Position numbers and translations under genes: made by a program. Shown piece by piece: positions 44,801 through 56,100 of a DNA stretch of 64,000 bases; within the stretch, counting starts at the first letter, position 1, and every line of letters begins with the position of its first letter. Under the pieces are notes generated by a model, which was not told the DNA's origin, made no database searches, and saw nothing but the letters and a program-made list of their open reading frames with translations. The DNA comes from Cordia subcordata (taxonomy: Eukaryota > Streptophyta > Magnoliopsida > Boraginales > Cordiaceae): the NCBI GenBank assembly GCA_028554755.1, contig JAPTOF010000001.1:36661501-36725500 (forward strand), given 5' to 3'.

Positions 44801-47800
44801 GGGAAAGAGTTTAGTGATGTTGAACTTGACCTGGAATCATTTTCTGAAACTGACTGTGAATGATTCTCATTATTAGAAGATATATTGAATGATGAGTTTG
44901 GCTGAGATAGTGATGATGAATCAGAAGAGAGAACATGATCACTGGCAATCTCTGATAATATAGACTGAGTAGGATTAGGAGGATTAGAATGAATAAGAGA
45001 AGGAAAAGGAACCTGAGCAGGAAGAGTGTGATCACTGTTACTAGCTGCAGATGAAGAGGCAGTAGTGCTTGTGGAGGAAAACTAGTCAAATGTAGGATAG
45101 TCAGAAGAAGACTGAAGTTGTGCAAATGGAAAAACATGCTCTACAAACTGCACATGCCTAGAGATGTACACTCTGTTTGTTTTAGTATCCAAGCATCTAT
45201 AACCTTTAGTAGTTGGACAATATCCAATAAAAACACAAGGTATAGATCTTGGTGAAGCTTATGTTTAGTGTAGGGTCTCAACCAAGGATAACACAAGCAA
45301 CCAAGAACTTTGAGAAGACCATAGTCGGGATATTTAGAATACTGCACCTTTGAAAAGGTGACTTATTTGACAAGACATTGGTAGGCGATCTATTGATGAG
45401 ATAATTTGCGGTAGCTAATGACTCAAGCCAAAGGTGATTAGGTAGATGAGCTTGATGCATGAGTGTTAAAGCAGTCTCCACTAGATGCCTATGTTTTCTT
45501 TCAACTTTTCCATTTTGTTCAGGTGTATAGGGACAGGTTGTATGATGTAAGACTCCTAAAGACTGAAGAAAAACACTAAACTGTGAATTAACATATTCGA
45601 TTGCCATTATCATCTAAAGAGCTTAATTTTTGTATCAAACTGTGTATGCACCATATTATTGAACAATTGAAAAGCAGTGTAAGCATCAGATTTGTTTTTC
45701 AGAGGATAAAACCAAGTAAACCTGGTAAAATCATCTAAAAATAGTATATAATATTTGTAATTTTTACAGGAAGGCAAAGGGGATGGACCCCAAACATCAG
45801 AGTGTACTAACTCAAAAGGCCTAGTAGTAACAGTTTGAGACAAAGAAAAAGGCATCTTATGAGATTTGGATACAGCACAAGCATTACACAATGAATTGTC
45901 ACTCTAATTTTACATTTAATAGAGAAGACAAAGTAGAGTGAAGCTTCTTAGCAGGATGTCCTAGTCTTTGATGCAGAGAACAAAGATGGATGGTTTCTTG
46001 GAGCTATGTTTGCAATCGAGTAGGGTAGGTGACATGGAATTGAAAGAGGATGAATCGAAGCTAAATCAGAGACCTTGTTCACAAGGGCCCCTGTACTGAA
46101 TCTGATGAGTAGAGTTATCCAAAATGAGTACTTCTTTTGAGTTAAAAATGACTATGCAGTTGTTATCATGAGTGAGTTTAGAAATGGATAACAAATTGGA
46201 TGAAATATGAGAAATATGAAGAACATTAGTGAGCTAATATGTGAAATTAGATGTAGACAACTTACCAGATCCAATACTAGTGATAGGGAGTTGAGAACCA
46301 TTACCAACAGTGACAGTTTGATTTCCTTGATAAGGAGCATGAGAGTAGAGATTGGATAGATCATTGGTTACATGTGTGTTTGCTCCAGTGTCCAAAACCC
46401 ATGCAGTTTCTGATTGTGTTGATTGTCGATCGAGCGAGTATGCTTGTTTCTCCAATTGTGGATTTGCATAATCGACATCAAACCTATACCAACACTCTCT
46501 TGCAGTATGATTTGGCTTTTCACAGTTGTGATAAATCTTTATTCTGTTGATGTAGTAGAGAGTTGAGATGCAGACTGAGAAGGAGTAGGCAGAATTCCTT
46601 GATAATTAGCTGTAGAAGAAGTTTGTGAGCTTCTGCCTCTGCCTCCTCCTCTATATTGTTGCCTACCTCTACCTCTGCCTCTGCCTGTACCTCTTCCTTG
46701 AGAGGTATTGGCATACAGAGTATGAGTTTCAGAAGATGAATCAGTTAAGGTAAGCTTCTTTTTCAACTGAAAATTGAACTCTTCATTTATGAGTAAAGTG
46801 TTGAGTTCTGATGGAGTAATAGGTGTGGATCTAAGTCTCACACTAGACTGAAAAGAGTCATACTCTGAGGGTAAGCCTCTATGAGTATACAAAACAAGAT
46901 CTTCATCTCTGACAATATCATCCACAGCTGCAAGATTATTAGTGAGAGTTTTAATCTCATCAAGATAAGTTTGCATAGTTCTAGTTCCTTTTGTGATATT
47001 GAGCGGTCTATTTTTCAGCTGATGTACATGTGACCTACTAAAGGAAATGAATCTTTGTTCTAGAGCTTGCCAAATAGCAGCAGAAGTATTAAGATGAAGA
47101 ATTAGAGAAAGAACAGTTGGAGAGATAGATGCAAAGAGACAGTTTTGAAGGTGTTCATCCAGATTACTCCAAGATTCATAATCTGGATTAATCACATTTT
47201 TACCAGTTTCATCTCTAATTGTAGGAGGAGGACAGGGTAAAGCTCCTGTGATATGATCAAGAAGATGATGTGCTTTGAAGATCCTCTGCAATTGTGATCT
47301 CCACACCATATAATTGGAAGAATCAAGCTTGATATGCACCATTGAAGTGAAATTTTGAAGCAGAAATTTCACTCCAGCAGGAAGATCATCAGCAGCAGCC
47401 ATTGTTGAAGCTTGATTTGATGAAGATAGGTTTGTAACACTAGCAGATTTAAGAGAAATGCTCAGCGAAGCTGGGGGAGAGAAAAAGAAGAAGATTTGAT
47501 GAAGAAATGTGCTGCGATTGCTTAGAAATTTAGATCGCAAGCTAATCTCTTAGTGAAGAAACCCTAGGGTTTCGAAAAAAATTCTCCAGAATTGTGCTTG
47601 GCTCTTGATACCATAAAGAGAATTTAGAGTGATGAAAATATCTGTTATTCATTCATCTATCTATTGCTGTTACATTGTATATATATACAAGTAAGAAACA
47701 AGTAAACAGCTGTAACTAAAAATATAGCTGTCATTAACAAACTAACTGATTTTACAGTTAGCTTACAAATGCTAAAAACACTTGCCTGTGACATACTACT

Positions 47801-50800
47801 TTACAGTTCAGCAAAAGCTAACTAACTAAGTAACTGACTAATAGTCTCTCTTATCAAAATCCATTATTAGTACCTTGGGTTTGATTTTGTTATGGTCCGT
47901 GTGCATAATTTTGGTTCAAAGTCTAATTTTCTATACCTTATTTTTCGTTACACATGCTTGGATTATGTTACTTTTATCGATAAAAGAAAAGAGAAATTTA
48001 TGACTTTTCATGACTTCAAAAGAAAGACTATTGTATTACTTTCATTGTGTATTTTATTTTAATTATTTTAGGGATCTCACTACTTACTGAGGTTCACATC
48101 TCATTTTCGTTATACTTCTTTGTCTTTTTGAAAACTTTCTTTCATAGATACTAAGAAGTAGGTTCGTGATTCTAAGCTTGGCCAGATGACCTTCACAAGG
48201 ACCATTGCCTAGTTTACTTTTTCTTTAAGACTAAGACTTTGTTTCTCGAGTATGTTAATTCTAGTTAAGATTTTCGGACAATGTAAAATTTCGGAGTTTT
48301 ATCGTTTTGGAGATAGGGACCATGTTTATTGCCGTTGAGGTTTCAAATGCTCTGAGACTTCCATTTTTATGTGTGATGTTTGTGATCTTTGTTTCATGCC
48401 TTGTGGACTTAGGAAAGTTTTCTTTCGTAGATTCGCGGTAGTCACACTCTTAAGATTCACTTAGGTGAAAATTGGGGGCGCGACATCCATAGTTGCAACA
48501 AATACAATTAAAGTTAATTGCTCAATGTTGTATGTGCAGATAAATAAACAAATTAAACCATACCAAAAGTCATGAGAGTGCTTGCACTTCTTTCAACCTC
48601 CTGCAAGCGTACATTACAGCATGGTGGAAATTAGTTGACGATCAACCAAAGAACCAAAGGAAGGAATAAAGACAGCGACGAAAGATGGTACTGAAAAACA
48701 GATAGATAAATAAAGCAAGAATAATAATAACAATAATAACCTGAACCATCAGCTGTCGAGTGCGACGAAGGCTTTCTGTGATGCTTTCAGCTGCAGATGT
48801 CATTCCAACTTTTGTTCTGATATATCAAACATACTTTTACTATGCACATTCTTGCTCAATAAAGGAAAATTATTCTTCAAAAAGCTGCTCCTTGTAATGC
48901 GAAAGCCAATAAATAGATTATGTCTTTTAATCAGGAGTAGTTCAAGAAAACATACTGTAGGTTCCGCCTGCGGACTGTAGACTCTCCTCCACCTCCCAAG
49001 AGAAGCTCTCTCTGAGATGAACCAAACCAAATTATACTTCAGCGACATCAAAACATTTGACTTAAAATCAGTAAAACAACTAAAATGCCACCAGAGATTG
49101 CTTCTCCATCAGAAGCATCGGTCTAAGTTACTGTGTTACTCTAGCAGGAGGGCAGGAAAAAAATATGCTTGTATCCCCTCAAGATGTTGAAGTGATATAT
49201 TAGGTAGAAAGTACATTATCGAAGAAATCCGATTACCTCCTCTTGAGCAGCTTTCCTCATGTTCTCCTTGGCTTTTAAATTAGCATTCCTCAAACTCACC
49301 CGCAAACTGAAATCACAAAGACCGAATGTAATAAGCAAAATGATCACACACAAAAAAATTTCACACTCCACCTGCCATTTTACAATGCTTAAATCATACA
49401 TGAAATATCAATGAGATCTTGGCCTAGTGGATGGGATCCAATTATATAGGGGTTATTTATTGAATTATATATTAGTATTCTGTCTCATTGTGTGTTTTTG
49501 GTATTTATTAGAAGTCATAATAATTTATTTGGATTCTCTCTTACTCTATGGGGGTTATTTTTGTAAATCATAGCAAGTCATATACGCAATTTCCTTTTAT
49601 ATTCAATCCATCAATATCTATTTTTAAGCTCCTTCATTTCTTCAACAGTACCTTTCACAAAGTGTTCCTGACTACTACTGACAATTACTCCACTGACACC
49701 AAAATTGAAATGGCAATTCTCAGCCATTCTATCAACCATCATGTAAGCAAAATCAACTTCTAGCAAGATACCTTGTTGCTTAGAAACCCATTTACCAGCT
49801 CAGATCGATATGCAAATAACCACTTAACAACTAATGGAATAAGTGTAGTGTATACCTTTTTGTGTTGTACATAACATTCTTCTTCTTTTGTGCATTATCT
49901 AATTTAACCAATCTTGGCTTTACATAAAAACGAAAAATAAAAAGATACATAAAAACAAAAAATAAAAAGAGAATATCTTTACACCAACCTCCTCCAATTG
50001 TTCTATATATACGAACCATAAAATCCTAGAACAAAAAGAAGAAACAAAACACATTAATTGAGTTCATGAACAGCCGTTCTTGACAAGGGACCTACTCATT
50101 TTGGTTAAGACATTCAGAGTAATTTAGAAGTTATTCTGGCTGTTAGAACTCAGAAGAGCTGATTGTATATGAACATTTAATTTCTTTTTAAATTATTGCA
50201 CACAGGACCAATAGTAGATACACCATTTTCTCGCTACCCAAAAGCTTCCTTGAAACCAAGGATTGAGAGAAGCCTCTCCAACAACTGAATATTTCTAAAC
50301 TTATCTTCTTAAGCGAATGAAGAAAACAGATGCTAAATATTGCATTCTACAAATTATAAACAACTATTTTTTGCACCTTAAAATACATCAGTGAATGAAA
50401 TACCTAAATTAACTTTTCTTCTGCAACAAGAGCGATCTTAATGCAGAAAAAGTTCTCATGCCCTAGTGTCAACAAAGGAACTCCCTTGAATTGCAAACAA
50501 ACAGACAAGAAGAATGTCAAAAAACAACAAGAAAGAAGGCAAGATGCAATTGAACACTTGAAATCATATGTTTAAACTATAAAAGAGTAAGCTTAAATAA
50601 GCCAATGTATCTGTCCAGATATAAAGCCAGTACCACAAGAGGACAGCCAACCTCTGGGATGCTGTCTGATAATTTACCACCAAAAGGATTCAAACCAGCA
50701 TACTCCACTAGAATGCAAGAATCTATTCCAATAGTCTCATAGAAATCACTAACTCTGCATAGCAAAACTTCTCAAGGAAATTTTGACTTGAAGTGCAGCG

Positions 50801-51599
50801 TTTCCCAGTTAAAGGTCCCTTCTTTCAAACTCCTTTAGGGACGGGTAGCTCAAGTGGTTGAGGCTATCTCCCCGTCCTGCATTCAAATCCAATGGGGAAG
50901 GGAGGGAGGGTAAAAAATTCCAACATTTTTCAATTCTTCAACCAGGAACCCACATCTTAAATTAATCAATTTACACAATTAAATAACGAAAGAAGGTTCA
51001 TAAACACTGCAGATTGCATTTTTAACAAGAAGCAATTTATAGGAAAAATGACATATAATACTTAAAAAGAATAAGAACGACGTACTTTTATGGGTAGAAA
51101 GAATTTAAAAAGAAAGAACAAAAACTCCCCACCTTTCTCACTACTTCAAAACCAACATCTAAAATTCATTAATTTACACAATCAACCAACAACACCAAAC
51201 AGAACCCATCAACAAGCACACAGAAAAATGCAGGAAAAGCAATAAAGATCAAAATTTTGTGGAAAAGAAAAAGAGAAAAAAGATTGAATCTTTATATGGG
51301 TACCTTTGGATTTGGTTTTTCCAGGACTGTGCCAAAGATTGAGTCTTTTCAACAAGGTCATCATTGGGAAGCTGAGGGGCCAAGAGATCAAGCTTGAATT
51401 GGAGTGTTTGGAGAAGACCCAAACCATCTTGAGCAAGTCCATTCAATCTTGGCAGTGAATTTTTCTCTCCTGATAATTTGGACAAAGTTATTCCAGCTTT
51501 GCCATATTCTTGGATGGAATTAATGTGTCCCAATGTTTGATTATATGCTTCTTCATATTCTTTCTTGGCTTTCTCCACTTCTTCCACCACTTGATCCAT
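38895..51599 (-). CDS. SEC20: Sec20-family SNARE, seven exons, 295 residues, C-terminal HDEL
   Basis: Exons (minus strand, 5' to 3'): 51599-51304, 49306-49237, 49011-48956, 48816-48741, 48600-48564, 39330-39216, 39132-38895. Total 888 nt with consistent phases. The N-terminal half is coiled coil ([19 protein letters not shown]), with conserved [12 protein letters not shown] and [12 protein letters not shown]. The SNARE-like Sec20 domain follows: [25 protein letters not shown](A)STLMTF, then [20 protein letters not shown]. One transmembrane helix lies at about 218-236 ([19 protein letters not shown]), and the luminal tail of about 58 residues ends PMHDEL. Yeast Sec20, a Golgi-to-ER Q-SNARE working with Tip20/Dsl1, is also a type II membrane protein ending HDEL, so the tail supports ER recycling. 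Intron 5 is about 9.2 kb because of nested retrotransposons; intron 1 carries a SINE-like piece. MSH1 lies 1.5 kb upstream on the same strand. Confidence 0.93.
42716..42909 (-). repeat. Extra partial LTR in tandem with the Copia C 3' LTR, 194 bp
   Basis: This repeats the last 194 bp (minus-strand sense) of the LTR, lacking its first about 49 bp. Its outer edge is directly next to the TSD AAATC, so it lies inside the integrated unit. Its sequence agrees with the 5' LTR where the 3' LTR has private changes, apart from one private base (CTTCCCTG for CTTGCCTG). Confidence 0.9.
42910..43152 (-). repeat. 3' LTR of Copia C, 243 bp
   Basis: The same length as the 5' LTR, with three transition differences. 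It follows the purine tract at about 43153-43161 (minus-strand GAGGGGGGA). Confidence 0.92.
43252..44760 (-). CDS. Copia C reverse transcriptase-RNase H, intact 502-residue frame
   Basis: The Copia RT domain runs from [20 protein letters not shown] through [39 protein letters not shown] and [14 protein letters not shown] to the catalytic box [11 protein letters not shown] (about 44110-44078). The RNase H part includes [56 protein letters not shown]. All expected catalytic acidic residues are seen. The frame ends just before the purine tract and the 3' LTR. It is probably translated originally as part of one polyprotein, so the Met start is arbitrary. Confidence 0.93.
   Translation of the reverse strand: MLTRSKTGSLKPPLYNLHIQTTPPTTEPTSYKQASTYTYWIQAMKVEYEALLKQHTWTLVPLPPDRDPIGCKWVYKIKYNANGTVSRYKARLVAKGFHQQEGLDYNETFSPVVKPQTIRIVLTMAITFKWTLKQLDVSNAFLHGSLDEEVYMVQPPGFEDSTHPEFVCKLNKSLYGLKQAPRAWYQLLSSFLLNQGFKCSASDTSLFICKTDSTITIILVYVDDIIIAGSSQQAIHNLITSMQQKFAMKNLGSLTYFLGIEVHYSSNGLILHQSKYALDLLQKAGMAECHSTGLPTMAKIFETGNSQIPYSNPTQFRSLVGAFQYLTLTRPDIQFAVNTLCQSMHNPTQHDFLALKKLFRFIKGSYSQGILLQPGPFSLLAYSDWASSALDRKSTTAYCIFLGHNIISWTSKKQPTVARSSTEAEYRAMAITSAEIKWLTYILTDLGISVPTPTLFCDNASTLALANNPVYHARTKHIEIDYHFVREQVQSKQLAISHISTT
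45278..46455 (-). pseudogene. Copia C protease-integrase, frameshifted
   Basis: Protease starts [19 protein letters not shown] (about 46395-46330), with the DTG triad intact, followed by the [10 protein letters not shown] flap. A stop follows at about 46236. The pre-integrase zinc motif is split: [11 protein letters not shown] (about 45975-45940) in one frame and [14 protein letters not shown] (45888-45847) in another, with stops between. Catalytic Asp motifs include HSDVWGP (about 45798) and the [13 protein letters not shown] block. The second half (45613 onward) gives [20 protein letters not shown] with the catalytic Glu. The frame break at about 45610 removes the second-Asp region. Confidence 0.85.
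46539..47540 (-). CDS. Copia C gag
   Basis: Open frame of 333 residues. It shows the Copia gag start ([20 protein letters not shown]), then [13 protein letters not shown], a UBN2-like core ([20 protein letters not shown], then [20 protein letters not shown]), and a Gly/Arg-rich tail ([13 protein letters not shown]) that probably binds RNA. The upstream Met is less likely than the internal one at TMAAADDLP. The frame ends just before the zinc knuckle, which continues in another frame at about 46545-46480 as [14 protein letters not shown], where the first Cys of the CCHC box is Tyr. Confidence 0.85.
   Translation of the reverse strand: MRSKFLSNRSTFLHQIFFFFSPPASLSISLKSASVTNLSSSNQASTMAAADDLPAGVKFLLQNFTSMVHIKLDSSNYMVWRSQLQRIFKAHHLLDHITGALPCPPPTIRDETGKNVINPDYESWSNLDEHLQNCLFASISPTVLSLILHLNTSAAIWQALEQRFISFSRSHVHQLKNRPLNITKGTRTMQTYLDEIKTLTNNLAAVDDIVRDEDLVLYTHRGLPSEYDSFQSSVRLRSTPITPSELNTLLINEEFNFQLKKKLTLTDSSSETHTLYANTSQGRGTGRGRGRGRQQYRGGGRGRSSQTSSTANYQGILPTPSQSASQLSTTSTE
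47614..47856 (-). repeat. 5' LTR of Copia C, 243 bp
   Basis: On the minus strand it starts TGATAAGAGAGACTATTAGT and ends TAAATTCTCTTTA, immediately before the primer-binding site. A TATA-like TTGTATATATATACAATG lies near its middle, a probable promoter. Confidence 0.92.
50836..50925 (+). repeat. tRNA-derived SINE-like fragment in Sec20 intron 1
   Basis: The sequence GGGACGGGTAGCTCAAGTGG followed by TTGAGGCTATCT resembles a tRNA A box, and GCATTCAAATCC resembles a B box about 35 bp further on. This is the head structure of plant SINEs such as Au. A purine-rich tail follows (GGGAAGGGAGGGAGGG). It is too short to be a functional tRNA gene. Confidence 0.45.
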
Positions 51600-51982
51600 T
51601 TTTGTGAATGATCTTGAGTTTGCTTACGTGTGTGTATTTATGTATTTTTGTAGTCTTTTAATGTGAGGAGTCAATTGAAGGAAAAATGGAAGTATATGGA
51701 CGCTTTCGTAATTTCAGAAGATTAGGGCTATAATTTGCAAAATGAACTGTTGTTGGGGGGTTTTGTAGAAATTTGGCCCAAATTTAGGCATCACTGCCGT
51801 CGCAGCTCAAGTGTTTGATGGTGTGCCCAAGCGACATTTGAACGGCAATTGCAAGATTAATGCCCTTCTAGTGGAGATTAAAGGACTGATAGTTATGTTA
51901 CTCTAAAGTCAGAATCGAATCAGAAGCATCGAGTTTTTCGTGAAGGGATAGTGACTTGTGAAGAATTGTCTGCCAAAAGGGC

Positions 51983-52222
51983 TAAAAGCTTGTTTGGTTG
52001 TTCTTGTTTTAAAGTTTTCAAGTTCTTAAAAAAATATTCTTCACATATTTTTTTACTATTTGTAACTTATAAACTCTAAATAAACTTAGCTAAATAGGCT
52101 GTTATAAACCCTATTTAACTCTGCTCATTCTATAACTTATAAGCTCCTTAAAAAAAATCTCATCACAAATTTTTTATTATTTATAACTTATAAATCCCAA
52201 ACAACTTAGCCAAACAGGCTAA
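51983..52222. mobile_element. Tourist-like MITE, 234 bp, upstream of Sec20
   Basis: The element is 51986-52219, with TAA flanking both sides (51983-51985 and 52220-52222). Its termini are AAGCTTGTTTGG and the inverse CCAAACAGGC. Inside, a unit of about 100 bp (CTTAAAAAAATxTTC ... CTTATAAxxxCxAAAxAA) is present roughly twice. A TAA/TTA duplication fits PIF/Harbinger. It is about 380 bp upstream of the Sec20 start codon, so it may lie in the promoter. Confidence 0.6.
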
Positions 52223-53131
52223 TACTCTTGGCTCAGTGGGATGCTTGCGAAAGAAGCATAACAAGCAACCTTAGGAAATTGCCGTTAATTTTTTCAAGAA
52301 GAATGAATCAGGTGGTACAACGGGATGTGTTAATGTATGTATGTCTTGCAAGTTTTGAGAGAATCCTATGATAATTATTTGTTTTTCTTATATTTATACA
52401 TCATATTGGAGTGGATTTACGTAAAAAAAAAATCTATGGTTTTTTTGCATTTTTTGAAGTGTTTTTTACATGAACGATGATGTGAATGCTATAGCAGCTT
52501 CATGTGCATGTCCAATTCGTCCTACTGTTAACTCAGAATGTAAATTTTGGAAAGAATAAGTTAAATGCCCCATTTAAAAAAAAAAAACAAAATGACATCT
52601 AATGAGTAAAATATCAACAAGATGCATTTTGAGTTTTGAAAACTCGAAAATTTAACATGTATATAAACATAGATGTATACATATATAAGTATGTGTAAAC
52701 GTGTGTATATATATACATATACATATACATATATATGTGTGTGCGTATATGTGTATAAAAACACTCATGGGGGATTAAAAGCAGCAGCAGCAGCTGCTGC
52801 CCATTAATAATACAGGGAAAGGAGGGGGGGGAAAAAAAAGGATGAAAACAATCACCAAGTAATGACAATAACCAGGAAAATCAGTTTTGAATAAATAAGT
52901 CGCTCGAGCCAAAGCCAGTAGAGAGGGAAAGAGTGATGGATTGATATTCATTTCAACCAAAATTACCAGGATTATACAAGTGGAGCAGCCTGGACTAACT
53001 GCAAAATTGCTGCAGCCACTGAAAGTCAGACACATGGGAATAATCTTAAACTAAAGTGCTTACAAACAACTGAATTGCAGTTTACATACATTTTGCTGTA
53101 CAGTCCCATTAACTCCTGGGAATCACAAAAT
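52223..53131. other. Spacer and presumed MSH1 3' UTR; simple repeats
   Basis: It holds a TA/CA/TG-rich microsatellite (about 52671-52757) and a CAG/CTG palindrome (GCAGCAGCAGCAGCTGCTGC at about 52782-52801). The frames here are translations of these repeats. The MSH1 transcript, running leftward, probably ends in this interval. Confidence 0.5.
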
Positions 53132-56100
53132 TCATCGAAGCATCGCCGCACTTTCCAAGGAGAGATTGGACGTGCCAAAATTTCGATGCTTACCATCGGC
53201 AACATTAGTGAGTTGGAAACCACGGTTAGGCAGCTGGTTAATGAGGAGAGTTTCAAGTTGGCAAGCCATACTCTTTCCAGGGACCAAGAAATAGAGAAAC
53301 GAAGCATTCTGCAGTCCCTCCTTCATCCGATGAGCATGGACTCGGCCCTCAAGATCATCAGTCTGGGTGAAATTATTATCACAGAGAAATGCATTTTGTG
53401 AATTAGGAGGCAAGGAAAAAGAACCTCAAAATACGTTTAGAGGTTTTTCAAATTGAAAGCTTTTTCCTTGAATACCTTCCTTTTACTTCCTTTAGTCAAG
53501 GCAACTTGCTCGAAATCAATATTTTGCGATACATAAAATGGACTAGAATTGTACCAAGTCATGATGCAGGATGCTGCAAATGATTTTGCTTGAATCACAT
53601 CCATGTGACAAAAATATATGTATGCAGGATGACCGAATTAAACAAGCACAAGAATAAGTAGAATACCTCTCCAACATAAAGTTTTCTGTCGGGTCTAAGG
53701 ATCACATAGACACTAGAAGCGCCAATTGTAGATGGGGGTGGTTGTTGCCTAGCAGCAATGAATACACAATTCACTACTGAAAATTCTGATGTATGTTTCT
53801 TCTTGTACAGCTCGCTTAGATTCTTCTGACAGATAATTGTAACAGCTTTCTCTACTTCCTTCCGCAAAACCTCCATCTTGTTGAATGACTTGCTCGGGGA
53901 ACTAACTGCACTCCTTCCCTCAGCATTTTCCAGATAAGTAGCTTCATCAGATTGGTTGGTGTTATCTTCAGATGCTAAATCTTTTGGACTTAAATCATTT
54001 CTTCTCAATAGCGAATCTTTTGCATAAACAGACAGATATAATTCTTCGGCTCTTTGAATTATTGATCCCGGGATTCCTTCCCTCTGAGCTGTTTCAAATG
54101 CAAGACTCTCTTTGCATATTCCATCAATCAATTTCCATGTTGGAATAGTTTGACCATCAACATATTCAGCACTCATTGCTTTACAGACAACATTTTTTGT
54201 AGCCAAAGGTAAATCAAAGATTCCATGCAAGTGGGTAGATACAATACCCAGACAACCAATTGCTTCAAGAGTCTCTACAACACTACCTGCAATACATGTC
54301 CCTTTTGCCGTCTCAGTCCCACGGCATATTTCATCTATAAGCACAAGGCTCCTTGAAGTAGCTCTGGCAATTATAGAACGGATCTCTGACATTTCAACCT
54401 GATATATTATTCAAACCCGAATATGAGACCAATTTGCTACTTTTATATGCTGAATTTGATATCCAAAAGTCATGGTATATGGAGGCAAGGACCATAATTT
54501 AAGGACACCAAACGTGGACAAAGGTGGAGCAGACTTATAAGAACACAGAAAATCCACAAAAGATAAAGCATCGAATGAACTGAAGGATTTTACCCAAGGA
54601 CAGCAGCAAGATGAAAACAGATTAACATCTCCAACAAAGTTGAATAGAAAGACAAATCTGACCTCTGCTAAACTAGTATTATACGATATATTTAGCAAGC
54701 TAAATATTTTGTTCAGTCCAACTGTTCAACAGTGTTAAGTCATAAAAGAGTAAGATAGACAAATAAACCCTCACCAGAAAACACCAGAACCACACAAACT
54801 ACATCGTCTTCCCCCTAGTATCAAGCAAGCATAACTGGTGCTCTGACTGGTCATAAATGCTTGGGAAAGATATTCATATTGAAACTTTGGTGTAAAACAC
54901 ATTATGTACCTGAAACGAACTCTTCCCATCCACAGGGCTGTCATAAGATTTCATGTGCAGCATTATGGAGTCAAAATGAGGAATAATAGCTGACTCTGCA
55001 GGTACCATAAATCCACATATTCCTAATAATGCAGCAGCACAAATTGATCGAAGCAAGCTTGATTTACCACCTCCATTTGGTCCTGTCAGCAGAAATAGCG
55101 AATGCATATCAACTGTATTTTGCACGGCATGCCCTTGTGCTACATCTAGCCAATATGGAGAAAGACCGGTTATCTTCATCCTGTCCACTCCATCAACTGG
55201 TCCCAAATCCTACATCAAGAACGTAACATATAAAATTTAATATATAAAACCCAAAAAAAAGATGACAGTCGTCTTCTTCTTTGAACTGTGAGTAATATTC
55301 AACCCTTGCCAGAGCTTATTATAATTTTATATGTAAGGTGCACTTTTCATTTCTCCTTTTCGTGTATACGGGAATATTAGGTATGCCGTTGTGTATTTTG
55401 CACAAATGAAGAGTTGGTACTAATGGCTCAAACAAGGAAGAGAGCATGTTTTGCACCAAATATGCAAAAGATGAACAAGAATCACAGAGTAGATTAAAGA
55501 CAATAACAAAGACTTGAACACGTAAATATTTATTATAATTACCAATGAAGCACCATAATTGGCAAGTTCTGAAACTATATTTCTCCTGCAAAGTATTGCA
55601 GCATACATGACTAAAGCCGTCCTGGCGGCTGGTACATCAATGGATGTCTTTAAATGCAGAATGGATAAAAGAAGGCAAAAAGTGTTGAAGCACTGGATTT
55701 TGTGAAAGTGCATCTAAGACGAGCAATTTGACACCACATAAAATGACATACTCATCAATTTTTCCATGGGAAACCTTTAGAATATGCATCCAGATATCTG
55801 CATCCAGAAAGAAAGATGTCTAATCTACTGGTAAATGAAACATCCAATACACTTGATATATGCACCTCATACACACAATCCTATAATATGCGCCATGTAT
55901 AGAAATAGTAAGAATAGGTTGAGGGATGCATTCCAGGCATACTTACCACAAGTCATATTATCTTAACATGCAATAAACACTTAGTTTCAATAAATGAGTA
56001 GCATTATTCAGAATTTATTAGTAAGTCACTAACTAAATGATCCAAGCTGCAGATGAAGCATTTTCCAAAATTCAATATAAGAAAATTTTGAGATTATTTG

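Larger units (their letters stand above)
42711..47861 (-). mobile_element. Copia-type LTR retrotransposon C, young, nested in the solo LTR
   Basis: The element is 42716-47856 with TSD AAATC at 42711-42715 and 47857-47861. On the minus strand: 5' LTR 47856-47614, primer-binding site TGGTATCAAGAGCC (47613-47600), gag, protease, integrase, RT-RNase H, purine tract GAGGGGGGA, 3' LTR 43152-42910, then an extra partial LTR 42909-42716. The two 243-bp LTRs differ at only about three positions, all transitions, so the insertion is recent. The gag and RT-RNase H frames are open, but integrase is frameshifted and the zinc knuckle damaged. It lies in the same direction as the Sec20 gene. Confidence 0.95.
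41519..48490. mobile_element. Solo LTR of about 1.8 kb in Sec20 intron 5, split by Copia C
   Basis: The LTR spans 41524-48485, beginning TGTAATGCCCCGAATTTTG and ending ATTGGGGGCGCGACA. The TSD TCCAT is present at 41519-41523 and 48486-48490. Copia C (42716-47856, with its own TSD AAATC) interrupts it; without that insert and its extra TSD the LTR is about 1816 bp. Both ends look like those of plant Ty3/gypsy LTRs (TGTxxxxCCCC start, GGGGxGxGACA end). No gypsy coding region remains, so it is a solo LTR. Strand is ambiguous because the ends are near-palindromic in style. Confidence 0.85.

Noticed and set aside
44811..45137. Leu-rich 108-residue minus-strand frame
   Set aside because: Off-frame reading of the Copia C integrase-RT linker.
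50836..50925. Functional tRNA gene
   Set aside because: A- and B-box-like motifs are present but no cloverleaf or anticodon arm can be formed; better as a SINE-like piece.
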